Made by a program: the position numbers and the translations under genes
Source: Caballeronia arationis
GTDB taxonomy: Bacteria; Pseudomonadota; Gammaproteobacteria; Burkholderiales; Burkholderiaceae
Length of the DNA: 64,000 nucleotides
Assembly (NCBI RefSeq): GCF_001544975.2
Contig: NZ_FCOG02000013.1
Span: 1-64,000, forward strand
Reading direction: 5' to 3'
Shown: positions 34,591 through 43,726 of the stretch, piece by piece
Layout: each line of letters starts with the position of its first letter
Position numbering within the stretch: the stretch's first letter is position 1
Notes under the pieces: model-generated
Databases searched by the model: none
Told to the model about the DNA's origin: nothing
Seen by the model: the letters and a program-made list of their open reading frames with translations, nothing else

Positions 34591-35814
34591 ATGAGCGGCA
34601 CAGACAACGCGAGCACGCAGCGCGGCCTTACCCGAAGCACATTCGCCAGTCCGGGGGCCCCGGTTCTCGCTGGCTCCGAGGGCATTCTTTACGACTTCAA
34701 CTATGGCTGTCGCGTGCAGGTGCCCGTCGACGGCTGGCGCGTGCGCATGATCGATCTCGATACGCACAGCCTGCTGTTCGACGAGCCGGTCGAGGCCGGC
34801 GTCGTCGTGACGAGCCGCCGCAAGTATTTCGTGCGTTTCAGGCTCGTGGTGCTCGACGGCGAGCGGCTCGTGTTTTCGCACGACTACGACGCGCGCGCAA
34901 AGATGGTCGTAGTGCGCCCGTCCACGATGGCGCTCGGCGACTCGCTCGCGTGGGTGCCGATCGTCGATGCCTTTCGCGCGCAGCATCGGTGCGATCTGGT
35001 CATGCTGCTGGCCGAACATCTCCAGCCGCTCTTCGCAGCGAGCCATCCGCACATCCGTTTCGTGACGCGCGAAGCGCTCGACGCTCTCGCCGCCGACGCC
35101 TACGCGACCTACTACCTCGGACTCTTCTCGCCCTACACCGACCGCGATCATCAGCCGACCGATCCGCGCGTCAGCAGCATGCGGGACTCGATCGCATACA
35201 TGCTCGGCATGCCGTGCGCCGAGCGGCGGCCGAATCTCGTCGTCCCGGATACGGCGCGGCGCATTCCCGAGCGCTACGTCTGCATCGCGACGCAGGCGAC
35301 AGCGCAATGCAAGTACTGGAACAACCCGCGCGGCTGGCCGACGGTGATCGCGCATCTGAAGCAACTGGGTTATCGCGTGCTGTGCATCGACCGCGAGCGC
35401 GAGTATGGCCTCGGCGACTACATCAATACGATGCCGGACGGCTGCGAGGACTTCACGGGTAATCGGCCGCTACAGGAACGCGCGAACCTCTTGCTGCATG
35501 CGGATTTTTTCATCGGGCTGGGAAGCGGGCTGTCGTGGCTCGCGTGGGCGGTCGGGACGCCGGTCGTGTTGATCAGCGGCTTCTCGCATCCGCAGACCGA
35601 ATTCCGCACGCCCTATCGCGTGATCAACTTCCACGCGTGCAACAGTTGCTTCAACGACACGACGACCCAGTTTGACGCCCGCGACTTCCTCTGGTGCCCG
35701 CGCCGCCACGACAAACCGCAGCGCTTTCAGTGCACATGGGCGATCTCGCCGGAACATGTGATTAGCGAGGTGCATCGGCTGATTGCCGAGCACCGGCTCG
35801 CGGAAACGCTTTAA
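34591..35814 (+). CDS. Autotransporter strand-loop-strand O-heptosyltransferase (TibC/Aah type)
   Basis: 407 residues, GT-B-like. It has the N-terminal beta region with FNYGCRVQVP, the STMALGDSLAWVP loop, CIATQATAQCKYWNNPRGW and FIGLGSGLSWLAWAVGTPVV. The iron-finger cysteines C350-x2-C353, C369 and C381 have nearly the spacing of those in TibC of enterotoxigenic E. coli. Enzymes of this family glycosylate Ser residues in the passenger repeats of autotransporter adhesins, using ADP-heptose in the cytoplasm. No autotransporter gene is in the window. The ATG at 34591 follows CGGAG. Its TAA shares the palindrome TTAA with the stop of the convergent ptsI. LPS core heptosyltransferase is a less likely reading. 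Confidence 0.88.
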   Translation: MSGTDNASTQRGLTRSTFASPGAPVLAGSEGILYDFNYGCRVQVPVDGWRVRMIDLDTHSLLFDEPVEAGVVVTSRRKYFVRFRLVVLDGERLVFSHDYDARAKMVVVRPSTMALGDSLAWVPIVDAFRAQHRCDLVMLLAEHLQPLFAASHPHIRFVTREALDALAADAYATYYLGLFSPYTDRDHQPTDPRVSSMRDSIAYMLGMPCAERRPNLVVPDTARRIPERYVCIATQATAQCKYWNNPRGWPTVIAHLKQLGYRVLCIDREREYGLGDYINTMPDGCEDFTGNRPLQERANLLLHADFFIGLGSGLSWLAWAVGTPVVLISGFSHPQTEFRTPYRVINFHACNSCFNDTTTQFDARDFLWCPRRHDKPQRFQCTWAISPEHVISEVHRLIAEHRLAETL

Positions 35815-37568
35815 ACCTTCTGCAGTGCGCTAAGCGCCGTCGCGAGTTCGGCCGGCTCGTAGGCGGCGAGCACATCCGCGACGGGCTTCTCGAATGCCTT
35901 CAGGTTCGAGCGCAGGATTTCCTGCTTCACGACCAGCAACTGGCTCGGATGCATCGAGAACTCGGTGAGACCTAGCCCGAGCAACAGGCGCGTGACCGTC
36001 GGATCGCCCGCCATTTCCCCGCAGATCGACACCGGCACGCCCGCGCGATTCGCCTCGCGCAGCGTGAACGCGATCAGGTTCAGCACCGCCGGATGCAGCG
36101 GATCGTAGAGATGCGCGACGGCGTTGTCCGCGCGATCGATCGCGAGCGTGTACTGGATCAGGTCGTTCGTGCCGATCGACAGGAAATCGAGCCGCTTCAG
36201 GAAAAGGCGCACCGCAATCGCCGCCGCCGGAATTTCGATCATCGCGCCGACCTGCACGTTCGGATCGTAGGCGATGCCGGCGTCGTCGAGCTGGCGCTTC
36301 GCTTCCTGGATAAGGTCGAGCGTCTGGTCGATTTCCTGTGCGTGCGCGAGCATCGGAATCAGGATCTTCGCCTGACCGAACGCCGATGCCCGCAGGATCG
36401 CCCGCAACTGCGTCATGAACATCTGCGGCTCGGACAGGCTCCAGCGGATCGCGCGCAGGCCGAGCGCCGGGTTCGGAGCGGTCTCGTAGCCGTCGCCGCT
36501 CATCGAATCGAGCGGCTTGTCGGCGCCGACGTCGATCGTGCGGATCGTCACCGGCCGGCCGTTCATCAGTTCGATCGCGCGCTTGTAGGCCTCGAACTGC
36601 TCCTCTTCCTCGGGCAGCCGGTCCTTGTGGTTCATGAACAGGAACTCGGTCCGGAACAGGCCGACGCCCATCGCGCCCGCTTCCACGGCGGTCTGCGCGT
36701 CGTCCGGCAATTCGATGTTCGCGCACAGTTCGATCTTGGTGCCGTCGAGCGTCTGCGTCGGCGAAAACTTCAGGCGCTGGAGCTTTCTCTGCTCCAGGAC
36801 TTTTTCGCTCTGCCGATACGAATATTCCTCGAGCACGATCGGCGCCGGATCGACGATCACGATACCGTGGTCGCCGTCGACGATGATCAGGTCGTTCTGC
36901 CGGATCAGCACGCTCGCCTGCTGCACGCCGACCGAGGCCGGAATCCCAAGGCTGCGCGCGACGATTGCCGTGTGCGAGGTGCGTCCACCGAGATCCGTCA
37001 CGAAGCCCTTGAACGCCTGCGTCTTGAACTGGAGCATGTCGGCGGGCGCAATGTCGTGCGCGACGACGATCATCTCGTTGTGACCGTTGCTCGCGGCATT
37101 GTGCGCGACGAGCGATGCCGTCGACGGTGCGCCCGCCAGCGCCTTTAGCACGCGCTCGACGACCTGCTCGATGTCCGCCTTGCGCTCGCGCAGGTATTCG
37201 TCTTCGATGTCGTCGAAATGGCGGCTCAGGATTTCGAGCTGCTCGGTCAGCGCCCATTCGACGTTGTAGCGCCGAGTGCGCACGAGGTCGATGGTTTCCT
37301 GCACGAGCATCGCGTCGTTCAGGATCATCGAGTGAACATTGATGAATGCGCCCATTTCGCTGGGCGCGTCGGCGGCGAGGTCGTCGCGCAGGGCGTCGAG
37401 TTCCGCGTGCACGAGTTCCTGCGCCGCGTGAAAGCGCTCGATTTCAGCGCCGATCTGGTCCGGTTCGATCAAGTAATGGTCGACATCAAGGGCAGCGGGC
37501 GCGATTAGATAGGCACGCCCGATGGCGATGCCGCGTGAGACGGGAATTCCATGCAGCGTGAAGGACAC
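35811..37568 (-). CDS. ptsI: PTS Enzyme I
   Basis: 585-residue PEP-protein phosphotransferase, the first step of a phosphorelay. The phospho-His domain contains GGRTSHTAIVARS (H199). The PEP-binding barrel has FRTEFLFMN, DVGADKPLDSM, GTNDLIQYTLAIDRADN and VSICGEMAGDP. I start at the GTG 37568, five bases after AGGAGG; a GTG at 37574 lies inside that ribosome site. It is 197 bases downstream of ptsH and beyond a terminator, so it may have its own promoter or depend on read-through. The window has a second EI inside the 2280-4838 fusion. Confidence 0.95.
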   Translation of the reverse strand: MSFTLHGIPVSRGIAIGRAYLIAPAALDVDHYLIEPDQIGAEIERFHAAQELVHAELDALRDDLAADAPSEMGAFINVHSMILNDAMLVQETIDLVRTRRYNVEWALTEQLEILSRHFDDIEDEYLRERKADIEQVVERVLKALAGAPSTASLVAHNAASNGHNEMIVVAHDIAPADMLQFKTQAFKGFVTDLGGRTSHTAIVARSLGIPASVGVQQASVLIRQNDLIIVDGDHGIVIVDPAPIVLEEYSYRQSEKVLEQRKLQRLKFSPTQTLDGTKIELCANIELPDDAQTAVEAGAMGVGLFRTEFLFMNHKDRLPEEEEQFEAYKRAIELMNGRPVTIRTIDVGADKPLDSMSGDGYETAPNPALGLRAIRWSLSEPQMFMTQLRAILRASAFGQAKILIPMLAHAQEIDQTLDLIQEAKRQLDDAGIAYDPNVQVGAMIEIPAAAIAVRLFLKRLDFLSIGTNDLIQYTLAIDRADNAVAHLYDPLHPAVLNLIAFTLREANRAGVPVSICGEMAGDPTVTRLLLGLGLTEFSMHPSQLLVVKQEILRSNLKAFEKPVADVLAAYEPAELATALSALQKV

Positions 37569-37704
37569 GCGCACCTCCTCTAGTTGTGATGTGACCGCGG
37601 TCTCTCATGGTCCACGGTTCGCCGCCCGATGGCGTCCGGACTGGCGCGATCATTATAAATTCGATCGCCTCGCGCGGCCCGATACAGCGCAAGAAGAAGA
37701 CGCG

Positions 37705-37735
37705 CAACAAAAAAGCCGCGTCGATGCGCGGCTTT
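37705..37735 (-). terminator. Terminator between ptsH and ptsI
   Basis: On the minus strand: CGCGGCTTT-type stem (AAAGCCGCG 37712-37720 pairing with CGCGGCTTT 37727-37735), loop of six, followed by a T-rich run (TTTTTTGTTG overall). It lies 30 bases after ptsH and should reduce transcription into ptsI. Confidence 0.75.
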
Positions 37736-37764
37736 CGTGGATACGTCCTCTGGGCGACAGTCCG

Positions 37765-38034
37765 TTATTGGCCTTCGCCGAACTTGTCGGCGATCATCGC
37801 GAGGATCGCCTGCATCGCGTCGCCCTCGTCCGGGCCTTCGGTTTCGATCACGACCGTCGCGCCGATGCCCGCCGCCAGCATCATCACGCCCATGATGCTC
37901 TTCGCGTTGATCCGGCGGCCGTTGCGGCTCATCCAGATTTCGCTCTGATAGTTCGCTGCCAGTTGTGTGAGCTTGGCCGAAGCGCGTGCGTGAAGCCCCA
38001 GCTTGTTCACGATTGTTGTTTCTTGTTGCAGCAT
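37765..38034 (-). CDS. ptsH: PTS phosphocarrier protein HPr
   Basis: 89-residue phosphocarrier. The phospho-His is in NKLGLHARASAKL (H15), and the regulatory-Ser region reads NAKSIMGVMMLAAGIG. Length and fold match HPr. A CGGAG ribosome site precedes the ATG. It takes phosphate from PtsI and is expected to pass it to the adjacent EIIA(Man); no sugar permease is nearby, so the chain is probably regulatory. Confidence 0.96.
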   Translation of the reverse strand: MLQQETTIVNKLGLHARASAKLTQLAANYQSEIWMSRNGRRINAKSIMGVMMLAAGIGATVVIETEGPDEGDAMQAILAMIADKFGEGQ

Positions 38035-38065
38035 GATGCTCCGAAACGCTGAGTGAATGAAGTGG

Positions 38066-38554
38066 CTACGACGCGACCGCCTTCGCCGTCACGAGATCGG
38101 CGCTCGCCGACGATGCGGGATCGGCCGTGCCCGGCTTCGCCGTCGCGAGCGCGCAGGGATTCTGCGGCGTCGTGCAATCCAGTTCCTGGATGCCCTTGGA
38201 GCCGCCCTGCAGGATCTTCTCGGTGAGCGTGTCGAGCGGCGTCGTGCGATAGCAGACCGCGCGCACGAGCATCGGCAGGTTGACGCCGGCGAGCACGCGC
38301 ACGTCCTCGCCGGCAAGGCTCTGCGCGATGTTCGCGGGCGTCGCGCCGAACACGTCGGTGAGCACGATCGCGCCGTTGTCTTCCCTCAGACGATCGATCT
38401 CCGAACGCGCAAACGCGCGAACCTCGACGGGATCGCAGTCCGGCATCACGTCGATGACGCCGATGCGGGCGGGCAAGCCGCCGTAAATGTGAGCGACGCA
38501 CTCGCGGAGCGCGGAAGCGAACGGTGCGTGCGCGATGATCAGAATGCCAGCCAT
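38066..38554 (-). CDS. PTS EIIA component, mannose/fructose family
   Basis: 162 residues. The EIIA-Man domain (about 1-130) has its phospho-His in GILIIAHAPFASAL (H9) and the blocks LTDVFGATPANIAQ and PMLVRAVCYRT. A 30-residue Ala/Thr-rich tail with two Cys is added at the C-terminus. The upstream half of a mannose-type permease (EIIB, C, D) is not present, as in the regulatory PTS of Ralstonia and other betaproteobacteria, where it has been linked to carbon storage control. It lies 31 bases before ptsH. Confidence 0.9.
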   Translation of the reverse strand: MAGILIIAHAPFASALRECVAHIYGGLPARIGVIDVMPDCDPVEVRAFARSEIDRLREDNGAIVLTDVFGATPANIAQSLAGEDVRVLAGVNLPMLVRAVCYRTTPLDTLTEKILQGGSKGIQELDCTTPQNPCALATAKPGTADPASSASADLVTAKAVAS

Positions 38555-38856
38555 GTCAGGAATGCTGCCCTCAAAACGACGAAAACTGTCGGTAAACATC
38601 GAAATGCGCCGCGAAACAGGGAATGCGGCTGCCGGGACGTCGGTTTCGAGAGCGGATCGACCGAAAGCTCAAGCTTAGCCGCGATCCGTCCGAAACGCTG
38701 TGGCGCGGCCACCCGTTTATCCGACGTACTAACGGCAGCTTGCGCCACGATCCTTAATTGAGGCTTTAAAACGGCTTTCAAAGCCAGGATCGTACCCCGA
38801 TTTTCCGAATTCCCGCATGCCATCCGCGGTCGGCAGATTGTAACAGTCTGGTCCGT

Positions 38857-39813
38857 TCAGCCCGCCGCGCGTTCGAGCGCGTCGATGAACATGCCGGCAA
38901 CGTCGAAACCCGTCTGGTCCATGATTTCGCGAAAGCACGTCGGGCTCGTCACGTTGACTTCGGTCAGATAGTCGCCGATGGCGTCCAGTCCGACGAGCAG
39001 CAATCCCCGCGCGGCCAGCACCGGCCCGAGCGTTTCCGCGATCTCGCGATCACGCTCGGAAAGCGGTTGCGCGCGCCCGAGGCCGCCCGCTGCCAGATTG
39101 CCGCGCACTTCGCTGCCCTGCGGAATGCGTGCAAGCGAATACGGCACTGGCTGCCCGCCGATCAGGAGAATGCGCTTGTCGCCGTCGGTGATCTGCGGGA
39201 TGAACTTCTGCGCCATCACCGAGCGCGCGCCGTTCTCGCTCAGCATTTCCACGATCGAACCGAGGTTCATGCCGTCCCGCTTCACCCGGAACACGCCCAT
39301 GCCGCCCATGCCGTCGAGCGGCTTCAGGATCACGTCGCCGTGCTCGGCGTGGAACGCGCGCAGACGCGCGGCGTCGCGCGTGACGAGCGTCGGCGCCACG
39401 TACTGCGGCCATTCTGCGATCGCGAGCTTTTCCGAGTGATCGCGGATCGACTGCGGCTTGTTGAATACACGGGCGCCCGCGCGCTCGGCCATTTCGAGGA
39501 GCCACGTCGAATTGACATATTCCATGTCGAACGGCGGGTCCTTGCGCATCAGGACGGCGTCGAAATGCGTGAGCGGCATGTGTTCCGGCTGCTCGGCCGC
39601 GTACCACGGCGAGCGGTCGCTGTTCGCCTCGTCGCCGACGATCGCGATGCGCTGCACGCGCGCCTCGACGCCGTCACCCGCCCACGCGAGATGCTGCGGC
39701 TCGCACGCGTAGAGCACGTGACCGCGGCCCGCGGCCTCGGCCATCATCGCGTAGGTCGTGTCCTTGTAGATCTTGAAGCGATCGAGCGGATCGGCGATAA
39801 AAAGGATGTCCAT
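38857..39813 (-). CDS. gshB: Glutathione synthetase
   Basis: 318-residue ATP-grasp ligase that adds glycine to gamma-glutamylcysteine. It begins MDILFIADPLDRFKIYKDT, with MRKDPPFDMEYV, the ATP-grasp loop LKPLDGMGGMGVFRV and the metal site LTEVNVTSPTCFREI. It follows gshA by 86 bases in the usual betaproteobacterial gshA-gshB-EIIA-ptsH-ptsI order. In the 302-base gap before the EIIA(Man) start, a weak hairpin (GGCTT / AAGCC at 38773-38785, minus-strand tail GTTTT) may be its terminator; nothing else is visible. Confidence 0.97.
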   Translation of the reverse strand: MDILFIADPLDRFKIYKDTTYAMMAEAAGRGHVLYACEPQHLAWAGDGVEARVQRIAIVGDEANSDRSPWYAAEQPEHMPLTHFDAVLMRKDPPFDMEYVNSTWLLEMAERAGARVFNKPQSIRDHSEKLAIAEWPQYVAPTLVTRDAARLRAFHAEHGDVILKPLDGMGGMGVFRVKRDGMNLGSIVEMLSENGARSVMAQKFIPQITDGDKRILLIGGQPVPYSLARIPQGSEVRGNLAAGGLGRAQPLSERDREIAETLGPVLAARGLLLVGLDAIGDYLTEVNVTSPTCFREIMDQTGFDVAGMFIDALERAAG

Positions 39814-39899
39814 AAAGGTCCATTGTGGCCGTGCGGCCTGGGTTGATCGATGTCCGGCGGTGGCGCACGAATCAGTTGAAGCGCCGCGCACGGAGGTTG

Positions 39900-41189
39900 T
39901 CAGACCTGGATCGCTTCGGGATCGGTCTTTTCGAGTTCCACCGACGCCGCCAGGAGGCCGAGCCGCGCGACGACGCCATACATGTAGAAGCGGTTCGGCG
40001 GCGCGGCGCCCGGTTTCGCGTGACTGTCGGGCAGCGCCGTGTGCTCGAAGCCGAGCGGCACGAAATGCATGCCGGGCGCATTCAGATTCTGGTCGCGCTC
40101 GCGCGAATCGTGCACGCGATAAAACCCGCCGACGACATACCGGTCGATCATGTACACGACCGGCTCCGCCACGGCGTTCTCGACGCGCTCGAACGTATGG
40201 ACGCCCTCCTGCACGATCACGTCGTGCACTTGCAGGCCGTCCTTCGCGTCGTTCATCTTCGCGCGCTCGCGCTTGGTGAGCGCGGCGACTTCGGAGGCGT
40301 CGTGCACCGTCATCACGCCCTTGCCGTAGGTGCCGGCGTCGGCCTTGATGACGACGTACGGCTTCTCGCTGATGCCGTACTCGCGATACTTCTTCGAGAT
40401 CTTCTTGATCACGCCGTCGATCGCGTCCGCGAGTGCTTCCTCGCCGGTCCGCGCCTCGTAGTCCACGCCTTCCACGTGCGCGAAGTACGGATTGATCATC
40501 CACGGATCGATTTCGACGAGCTTCGCGAACTTCTTCGCGACGTCGTCGTAGCAGGAGAAGTGCGTCGACTTGCGGCGCACCGCCCAGCCGGCGTGCAGCG
40601 GCGGCAGCAGGTATTGCTCGTGCAGGTTTTCAAGCACGGGCGGAATGCCCGCCGACAGGTCGTTGTTCAGCAGAATCGAACAGGGATCGAAATTCTTCAG
40701 GCCGAGCCGGCGCGGCGTGCGTTCGAGCGGTTCGAGCACGATCTTCTGGCCGTCCGCGAGCGCGATAGTCACCGGGCCGTGGATGTTCTCGTCGAGCGTG
40801 CCGAATCGCACGTGCAGGCCCGCCTGACGCATGATCGTCGCGAGCCGGGCGACGTTTTCGAGGTAGAACGCGTTGCGCGTATGGCGCTCCGGAATCACGA
40901 GCAGATTCTTCGCGTCCGGGCAGATCTTTTCGATCGACGCCATCGCGGCCTGCACCGCGAGCGGCAGCACTTCCTGCGGCAGGTTGTTGAAACCGCCGGG
41001 GAAAAGATTGGTATCGACGGGCGCGAGCTTGAACCCTGCATTGCGCAGATCGACCGAGCAATAGAAGGGCGGCGTGTGTTCCTGCCATTCGAGGCGGAAC
41101 CAGCGTTCGATGGCCGGCGTGGCGTCGAGGATCTTCCGCTCGAGATCGAGCAGCGGGCCGTTTAACGCCGTGACTAAATGCGGAACCAT
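39900..41189 (-). CDS. gshA: Glutamate-cysteine ligase (betaproteobacterial type)
   Basis: 429-residue enzyme for the first step of glutathione synthesis, of the TIGR02049-like class that is not homologous to E. coli GshA. Recognisable blocks are FYCSVDLRNAGFKLAPVDTN, DPCSILLNNDLSAGIP, VVIKADAGTYGKGVM (ATP-grasp-like) and PVVYMIDRYVVGGFYRVHD. The ATG at 41189 begins the conserved MVPHLVTALNGPLL. A TACAAT -10-like box on this strand at 41222-41217 would give a leader of about 20 bases; no good -35 is seen. Confidence 0.95.
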   Translation of the reverse strand: MVPHLVTALNGPLLDLERKILDATPAIERWFRLEWQEHTPPFYCSVDLRNAGFKLAPVDTNLFPGGFNNLPQEVLPLAVQAAMASIEKICPDAKNLLVIPERHTRNAFYLENVARLATIMRQAGLHVRFGTLDENIHGPVTIALADGQKIVLEPLERTPRRLGLKNFDPCSILLNNDLSAGIPPVLENLHEQYLLPPLHAGWAVRRKSTHFSCYDDVAKKFAKLVEIDPWMINPYFAHVEGVDYEARTGEEALADAIDGVIKKISKKYREYGISEKPYVVIKADAGTYGKGVMTVHDASEVAALTKRERAKMNDAKDGLQVHDVIVQEGVHTFERVENAVAEPVVYMIDRYVVGGFYRVHDSRERDQNLNAPGMHFVPLGFEHTALPDSHAKPGAAPPNRFYMYGVVARLGLLAASVELEKTDPEAIQV

Positions 41190-41363
41190 TGATTTCTCGC
41201 GGACTTGAGAGGAAAGATTGTAGAGCAATTGCTTTGCCTACTTGGGGATGAACCGCTATTTGGCAAGGTTTCCCGGGCTCCCGCCAGGGATTGCGCCCTC
41301 AATTTTTCCTATGGTTGCGATAGGCGGGCGCCGTCATCTGCATGTCCCGTTTTCGACCAACCA

Positions 41364-41388
41364 AAAAAATGCCCGCCGTTAGGCGGGC
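41364..41388 (-). terminator. Terminator downstream of amt
   Basis: Stem GCCCGCC / GGCGGGC (41371-41377 and 41382-41388) with a 4-base loop, followed on the minus strand by ATTTTTTT. It ends the glnK-amt transcript about 95 bases after the amt stop. Confidence 0.85.
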
Positions 41389-41433
41389 AAAGTCGCTGCG
41401 CTCGTTTGGAAGCCGTACTGCGCTTGTATGTTC

Positions 41434-41472
41434 CGGACCATGGCCGCGCCTCTCGCGCGCGGCCATGGTCCG
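41434..41472 (-). other. Long perfect hairpin just after the amt stop
   Basis: A perfect 16-bp inverted repeat (41434-41449 with 41457-41472, CGGACCATGG...CCATGGTCCG) encloses a 7-base loop. It lies 9 bases beyond the amt stop and has no T run, so it is not a terminator by itself; the real one is at 41364-41388. It could protect the mRNA 3' end. Confidence 0.7.
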
Positions 41473-41481
41473 CGTGATGCG

Positions 41482-42963
41482 TTATTCGACGTGTTCGCCG
41501 TGCAGCGTCACGTCGAGACCTTCGCGTTCCTGTTCTTCCGTCACGCGCAGGCCCATGACCATGTCGATGATCTTCAGCAGGATGAAGCTGACCACGCCGC
41601 TGTAGATGACCGTCGTGAGCACGCCCTTCGCCTGCAGCAGCACGCTGCCGTCGAAACCGCCGATGTCCTTGACCGCGAACACGCCGGTCAAAAGCGCGCC
41701 GACGATACCGCCGATGCCGTGCACGCCGAACGCGTCGAGCGAGTCGTCATAGCCGAGCTTCGTCTTGAGCCACGTGGCCGACCAGAAGCAGACCACGCCC
41801 GCGACGATGCCGATCACGATCGCGCCCGTCACTCCGACGAAGCCCGAAGCCGGCGTGATCGCCACGAGACCGGCAACCGCGCCCGAGATGATGCCGAGAA
41901 CCGAAGGCTTACCCTTCACGATCCATTCCGCGAACATCCAGCCGAACGCGGCGAATGCGGTCGCGATCTGCGTCGTGAGCATGGCGAAGCCCGCACGGCC
42001 GTCCGCCGCCACCGCCGAACCCGCGTTGAAGCCGAACCAGCCCACCCACAGCATCGAGGCGCCGATCAGCGACAGCACCAGGTTGTGCGGCGCCATCACT
42101 TCGCGGCCGTAGCCGACGCGCTTGCCGAGCACCAGGCAGCAGACCAGGCCCGCGACACCGGCGTTGATGTGAACGACCGTGCCGCCTGCGAAGTCGAGCA
42201 CGCCGGCGGATGCCAGCCAGCCGGTCGGTTCCCAGACCATGTGCGCGATCGGCGAATAGACGATCAGCGACCACAGCGTCATGAACACGAGCATCGCCGA
42301 GAACTTCATGCGGTCAGCGAACGCGCCGGTGATCAGCGCCGGGGTGATGATCGCGAACGTCATCTGATAGACGAAGTAGACCGATTCCGGAATCGTCGAG
42401 GCGAGGTGGCTGACGGTGAGCGTCGTTGCCTTGTCGCCCTTGATGTAGTTCATGCCGTGCAGGAACACACGTGAGAAGCCGCCGAGGAAGGCGCTGCCGG
42501 GCGTGAACGCCATGCTGTAGCCGACCACCGTCCAGATGATCGTCACGAGACAGCAGATCGCGAAGCTCTGCATCACGGTCGCGAGCACGTTCTTCTTGCG
42601 CACCATGCCGGCGTAGAAGAGCGCGAGGCCGGGGACCGTCATGAACAGCACGAGCGCGGTGGAGGTCAGCATCCAGGCGGTGTCGCCCGAGCTGATCTTC
42701 GAGGAATCGACCGAGAAAGGTTCGGTCGGTGCGGCAGGCGCGGCTTCCGATGCACCGGACGCAGCCGCGGCCTCAGCCGACGAAGCCATCGCCGTGTTGG
42801 CGCTGACGGGAGATGCGGTGTCGGGTGCGCTTGCGGCTGCCGTGGCAACGGACGCCGGGGCCGAAGCTGCGGCCGGTGCGGACGCGTCCTGGGCCAGAGC
42901 GGTGCCGACACTGGCGCCGATCAGCGACCCCGCCATCAACAAGGACATCAATAAGTTGCGCAT
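41482..42963 (-). CDS. amt: Ammonium transporter (Amt/MEP/Rh family)
   Basis: 493 residues. A cleavable signal (1-24, ending ALAQD) is followed by an Ala/Ser/Pro-rich extension to about residue 85 and then an eleven-span ammonium channel: DTAWMLTSTALVLFMTVPGLALFYAGMVR, the conserved FAIITPALITGAFADR, the twin-His region and FGVHGIGGIVGALLTGVFA. It imports ammonium when nitrogen is low and is blocked by unmodified GlnK. It is 31 bases after glnK and shares its sigma-54 promoter. The extension is longer than in E. coli AmtB; its role is unknown. Confidence 0.95.
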   Translation of the reverse strand: MRNLLMSLLMAGSLIGASVGTALAQDASAPAAASAPASVATAAASAPDTASPVSANTAMASSAEAAAASGASEAAPAAPTEPFSVDSSKISSGDTAWMLTSTALVLFMTVPGLALFYAGMVRKKNVLATVMQSFAICCLVTIIWTVVGYSMAFTPGSAFLGGFSRVFLHGMNYIKGDKATTLTVSHLASTIPESVYFVYQMTFAIITPALITGAFADRMKFSAMLVFMTLWSLIVYSPIAHMVWEPTGWLASAGVLDFAGGTVVHINAGVAGLVCCLVLGKRVGYGREVMAPHNLVLSLIGASMLWVGWFGFNAGSAVAADGRAGFAMLTTQIATAFAAFGWMFAEWIVKGKPSVLGIISGAVAGLVAITPASGFVGVTGAIVIGIVAGVVCFWSATWLKTKLGYDDSLDAFGVHGIGGIVGALLTGVFAVKDIGGFDGSVLLQAKGVLTTVIYSGVVSFILLKIIDMVMGLRVTEEQEREGLDVTLHGEHVE

Positions 42964-42994
42964 TCTTCTGTTTCCTCTTATCGCCGAATTCTTT

Positions 42995-43465
<471 letters not shown>

Positions 43466-43468
43466 TTA

Positions 43469-43484
43469 TGCAACTCGTGTGCCA
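43469..43484 (-). promoter_or_regulatory. Sigma-54 promoter of glnK-amt
   Basis: On the minus strand TGGCACACGAGTTGCA, a full match to the -24/-12 consensus TGGCAC-N5-TTGCA, with the required 10 bases between GG and GC. The predicted start is 43458. It lies in the 424-base gap 43334-43757, which otherwise contains only the NtrC-like sites and the ubiK promoter region. Confidence 0.88.
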
Positions 43485-43663
43485 TGCGAGTGTTCATCGG
43501 GCCAAGCGGGATTTTTGGCGACGCCGGGCAAAAGCATCGTCCGGATGGCCAACGCGGCCGAAGCGTGCTGGCGCCGCGTCGGGTTCGTTGCTAGAGTGCT
43601 CGCAAGGTCCGGCAGAAAAGGGCGCGGCGGAGGTGGGGCACGTTTGGCAAAAGGGCGGACGGG

Positions 43664-43680
43664 TGCACTCTCGTGGCGCA
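43664..43680. promoter_or_regulatory. NtrC-like enhancer site 1
   Basis: TGCACTCTCGTGGCGCA matches the classic NtrC site layout TGCAC-N5-TGGTGCA with one mismatch. Its centre is 214 bases upstream of the predicted glnK start and 63 bases (six helical turns) from site 2. Confidence 0.6.
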
Positions 43681-43726
43681 CCAAAAACGATCATTCGGCG
43701 AGCCGGGGCACTGACCTAAGAACGAA

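Noticed and set aside
34591..35814. Reading as an LPS core heptosyltransferase (WaaC/WaaF)
   Set aside because: The C-x2-C...C iron finger, the FNYGC and QCKYWNNPRGW blocks and the N-terminal domain are those of the autotransporter heptosyltransferases; no LPS genes are adjacent.
37569..37764. A small gene between ptsH and ptsI
   Set aside because: The gap contains the ptsH terminator and no frame with a ribosome site or recognisable product.
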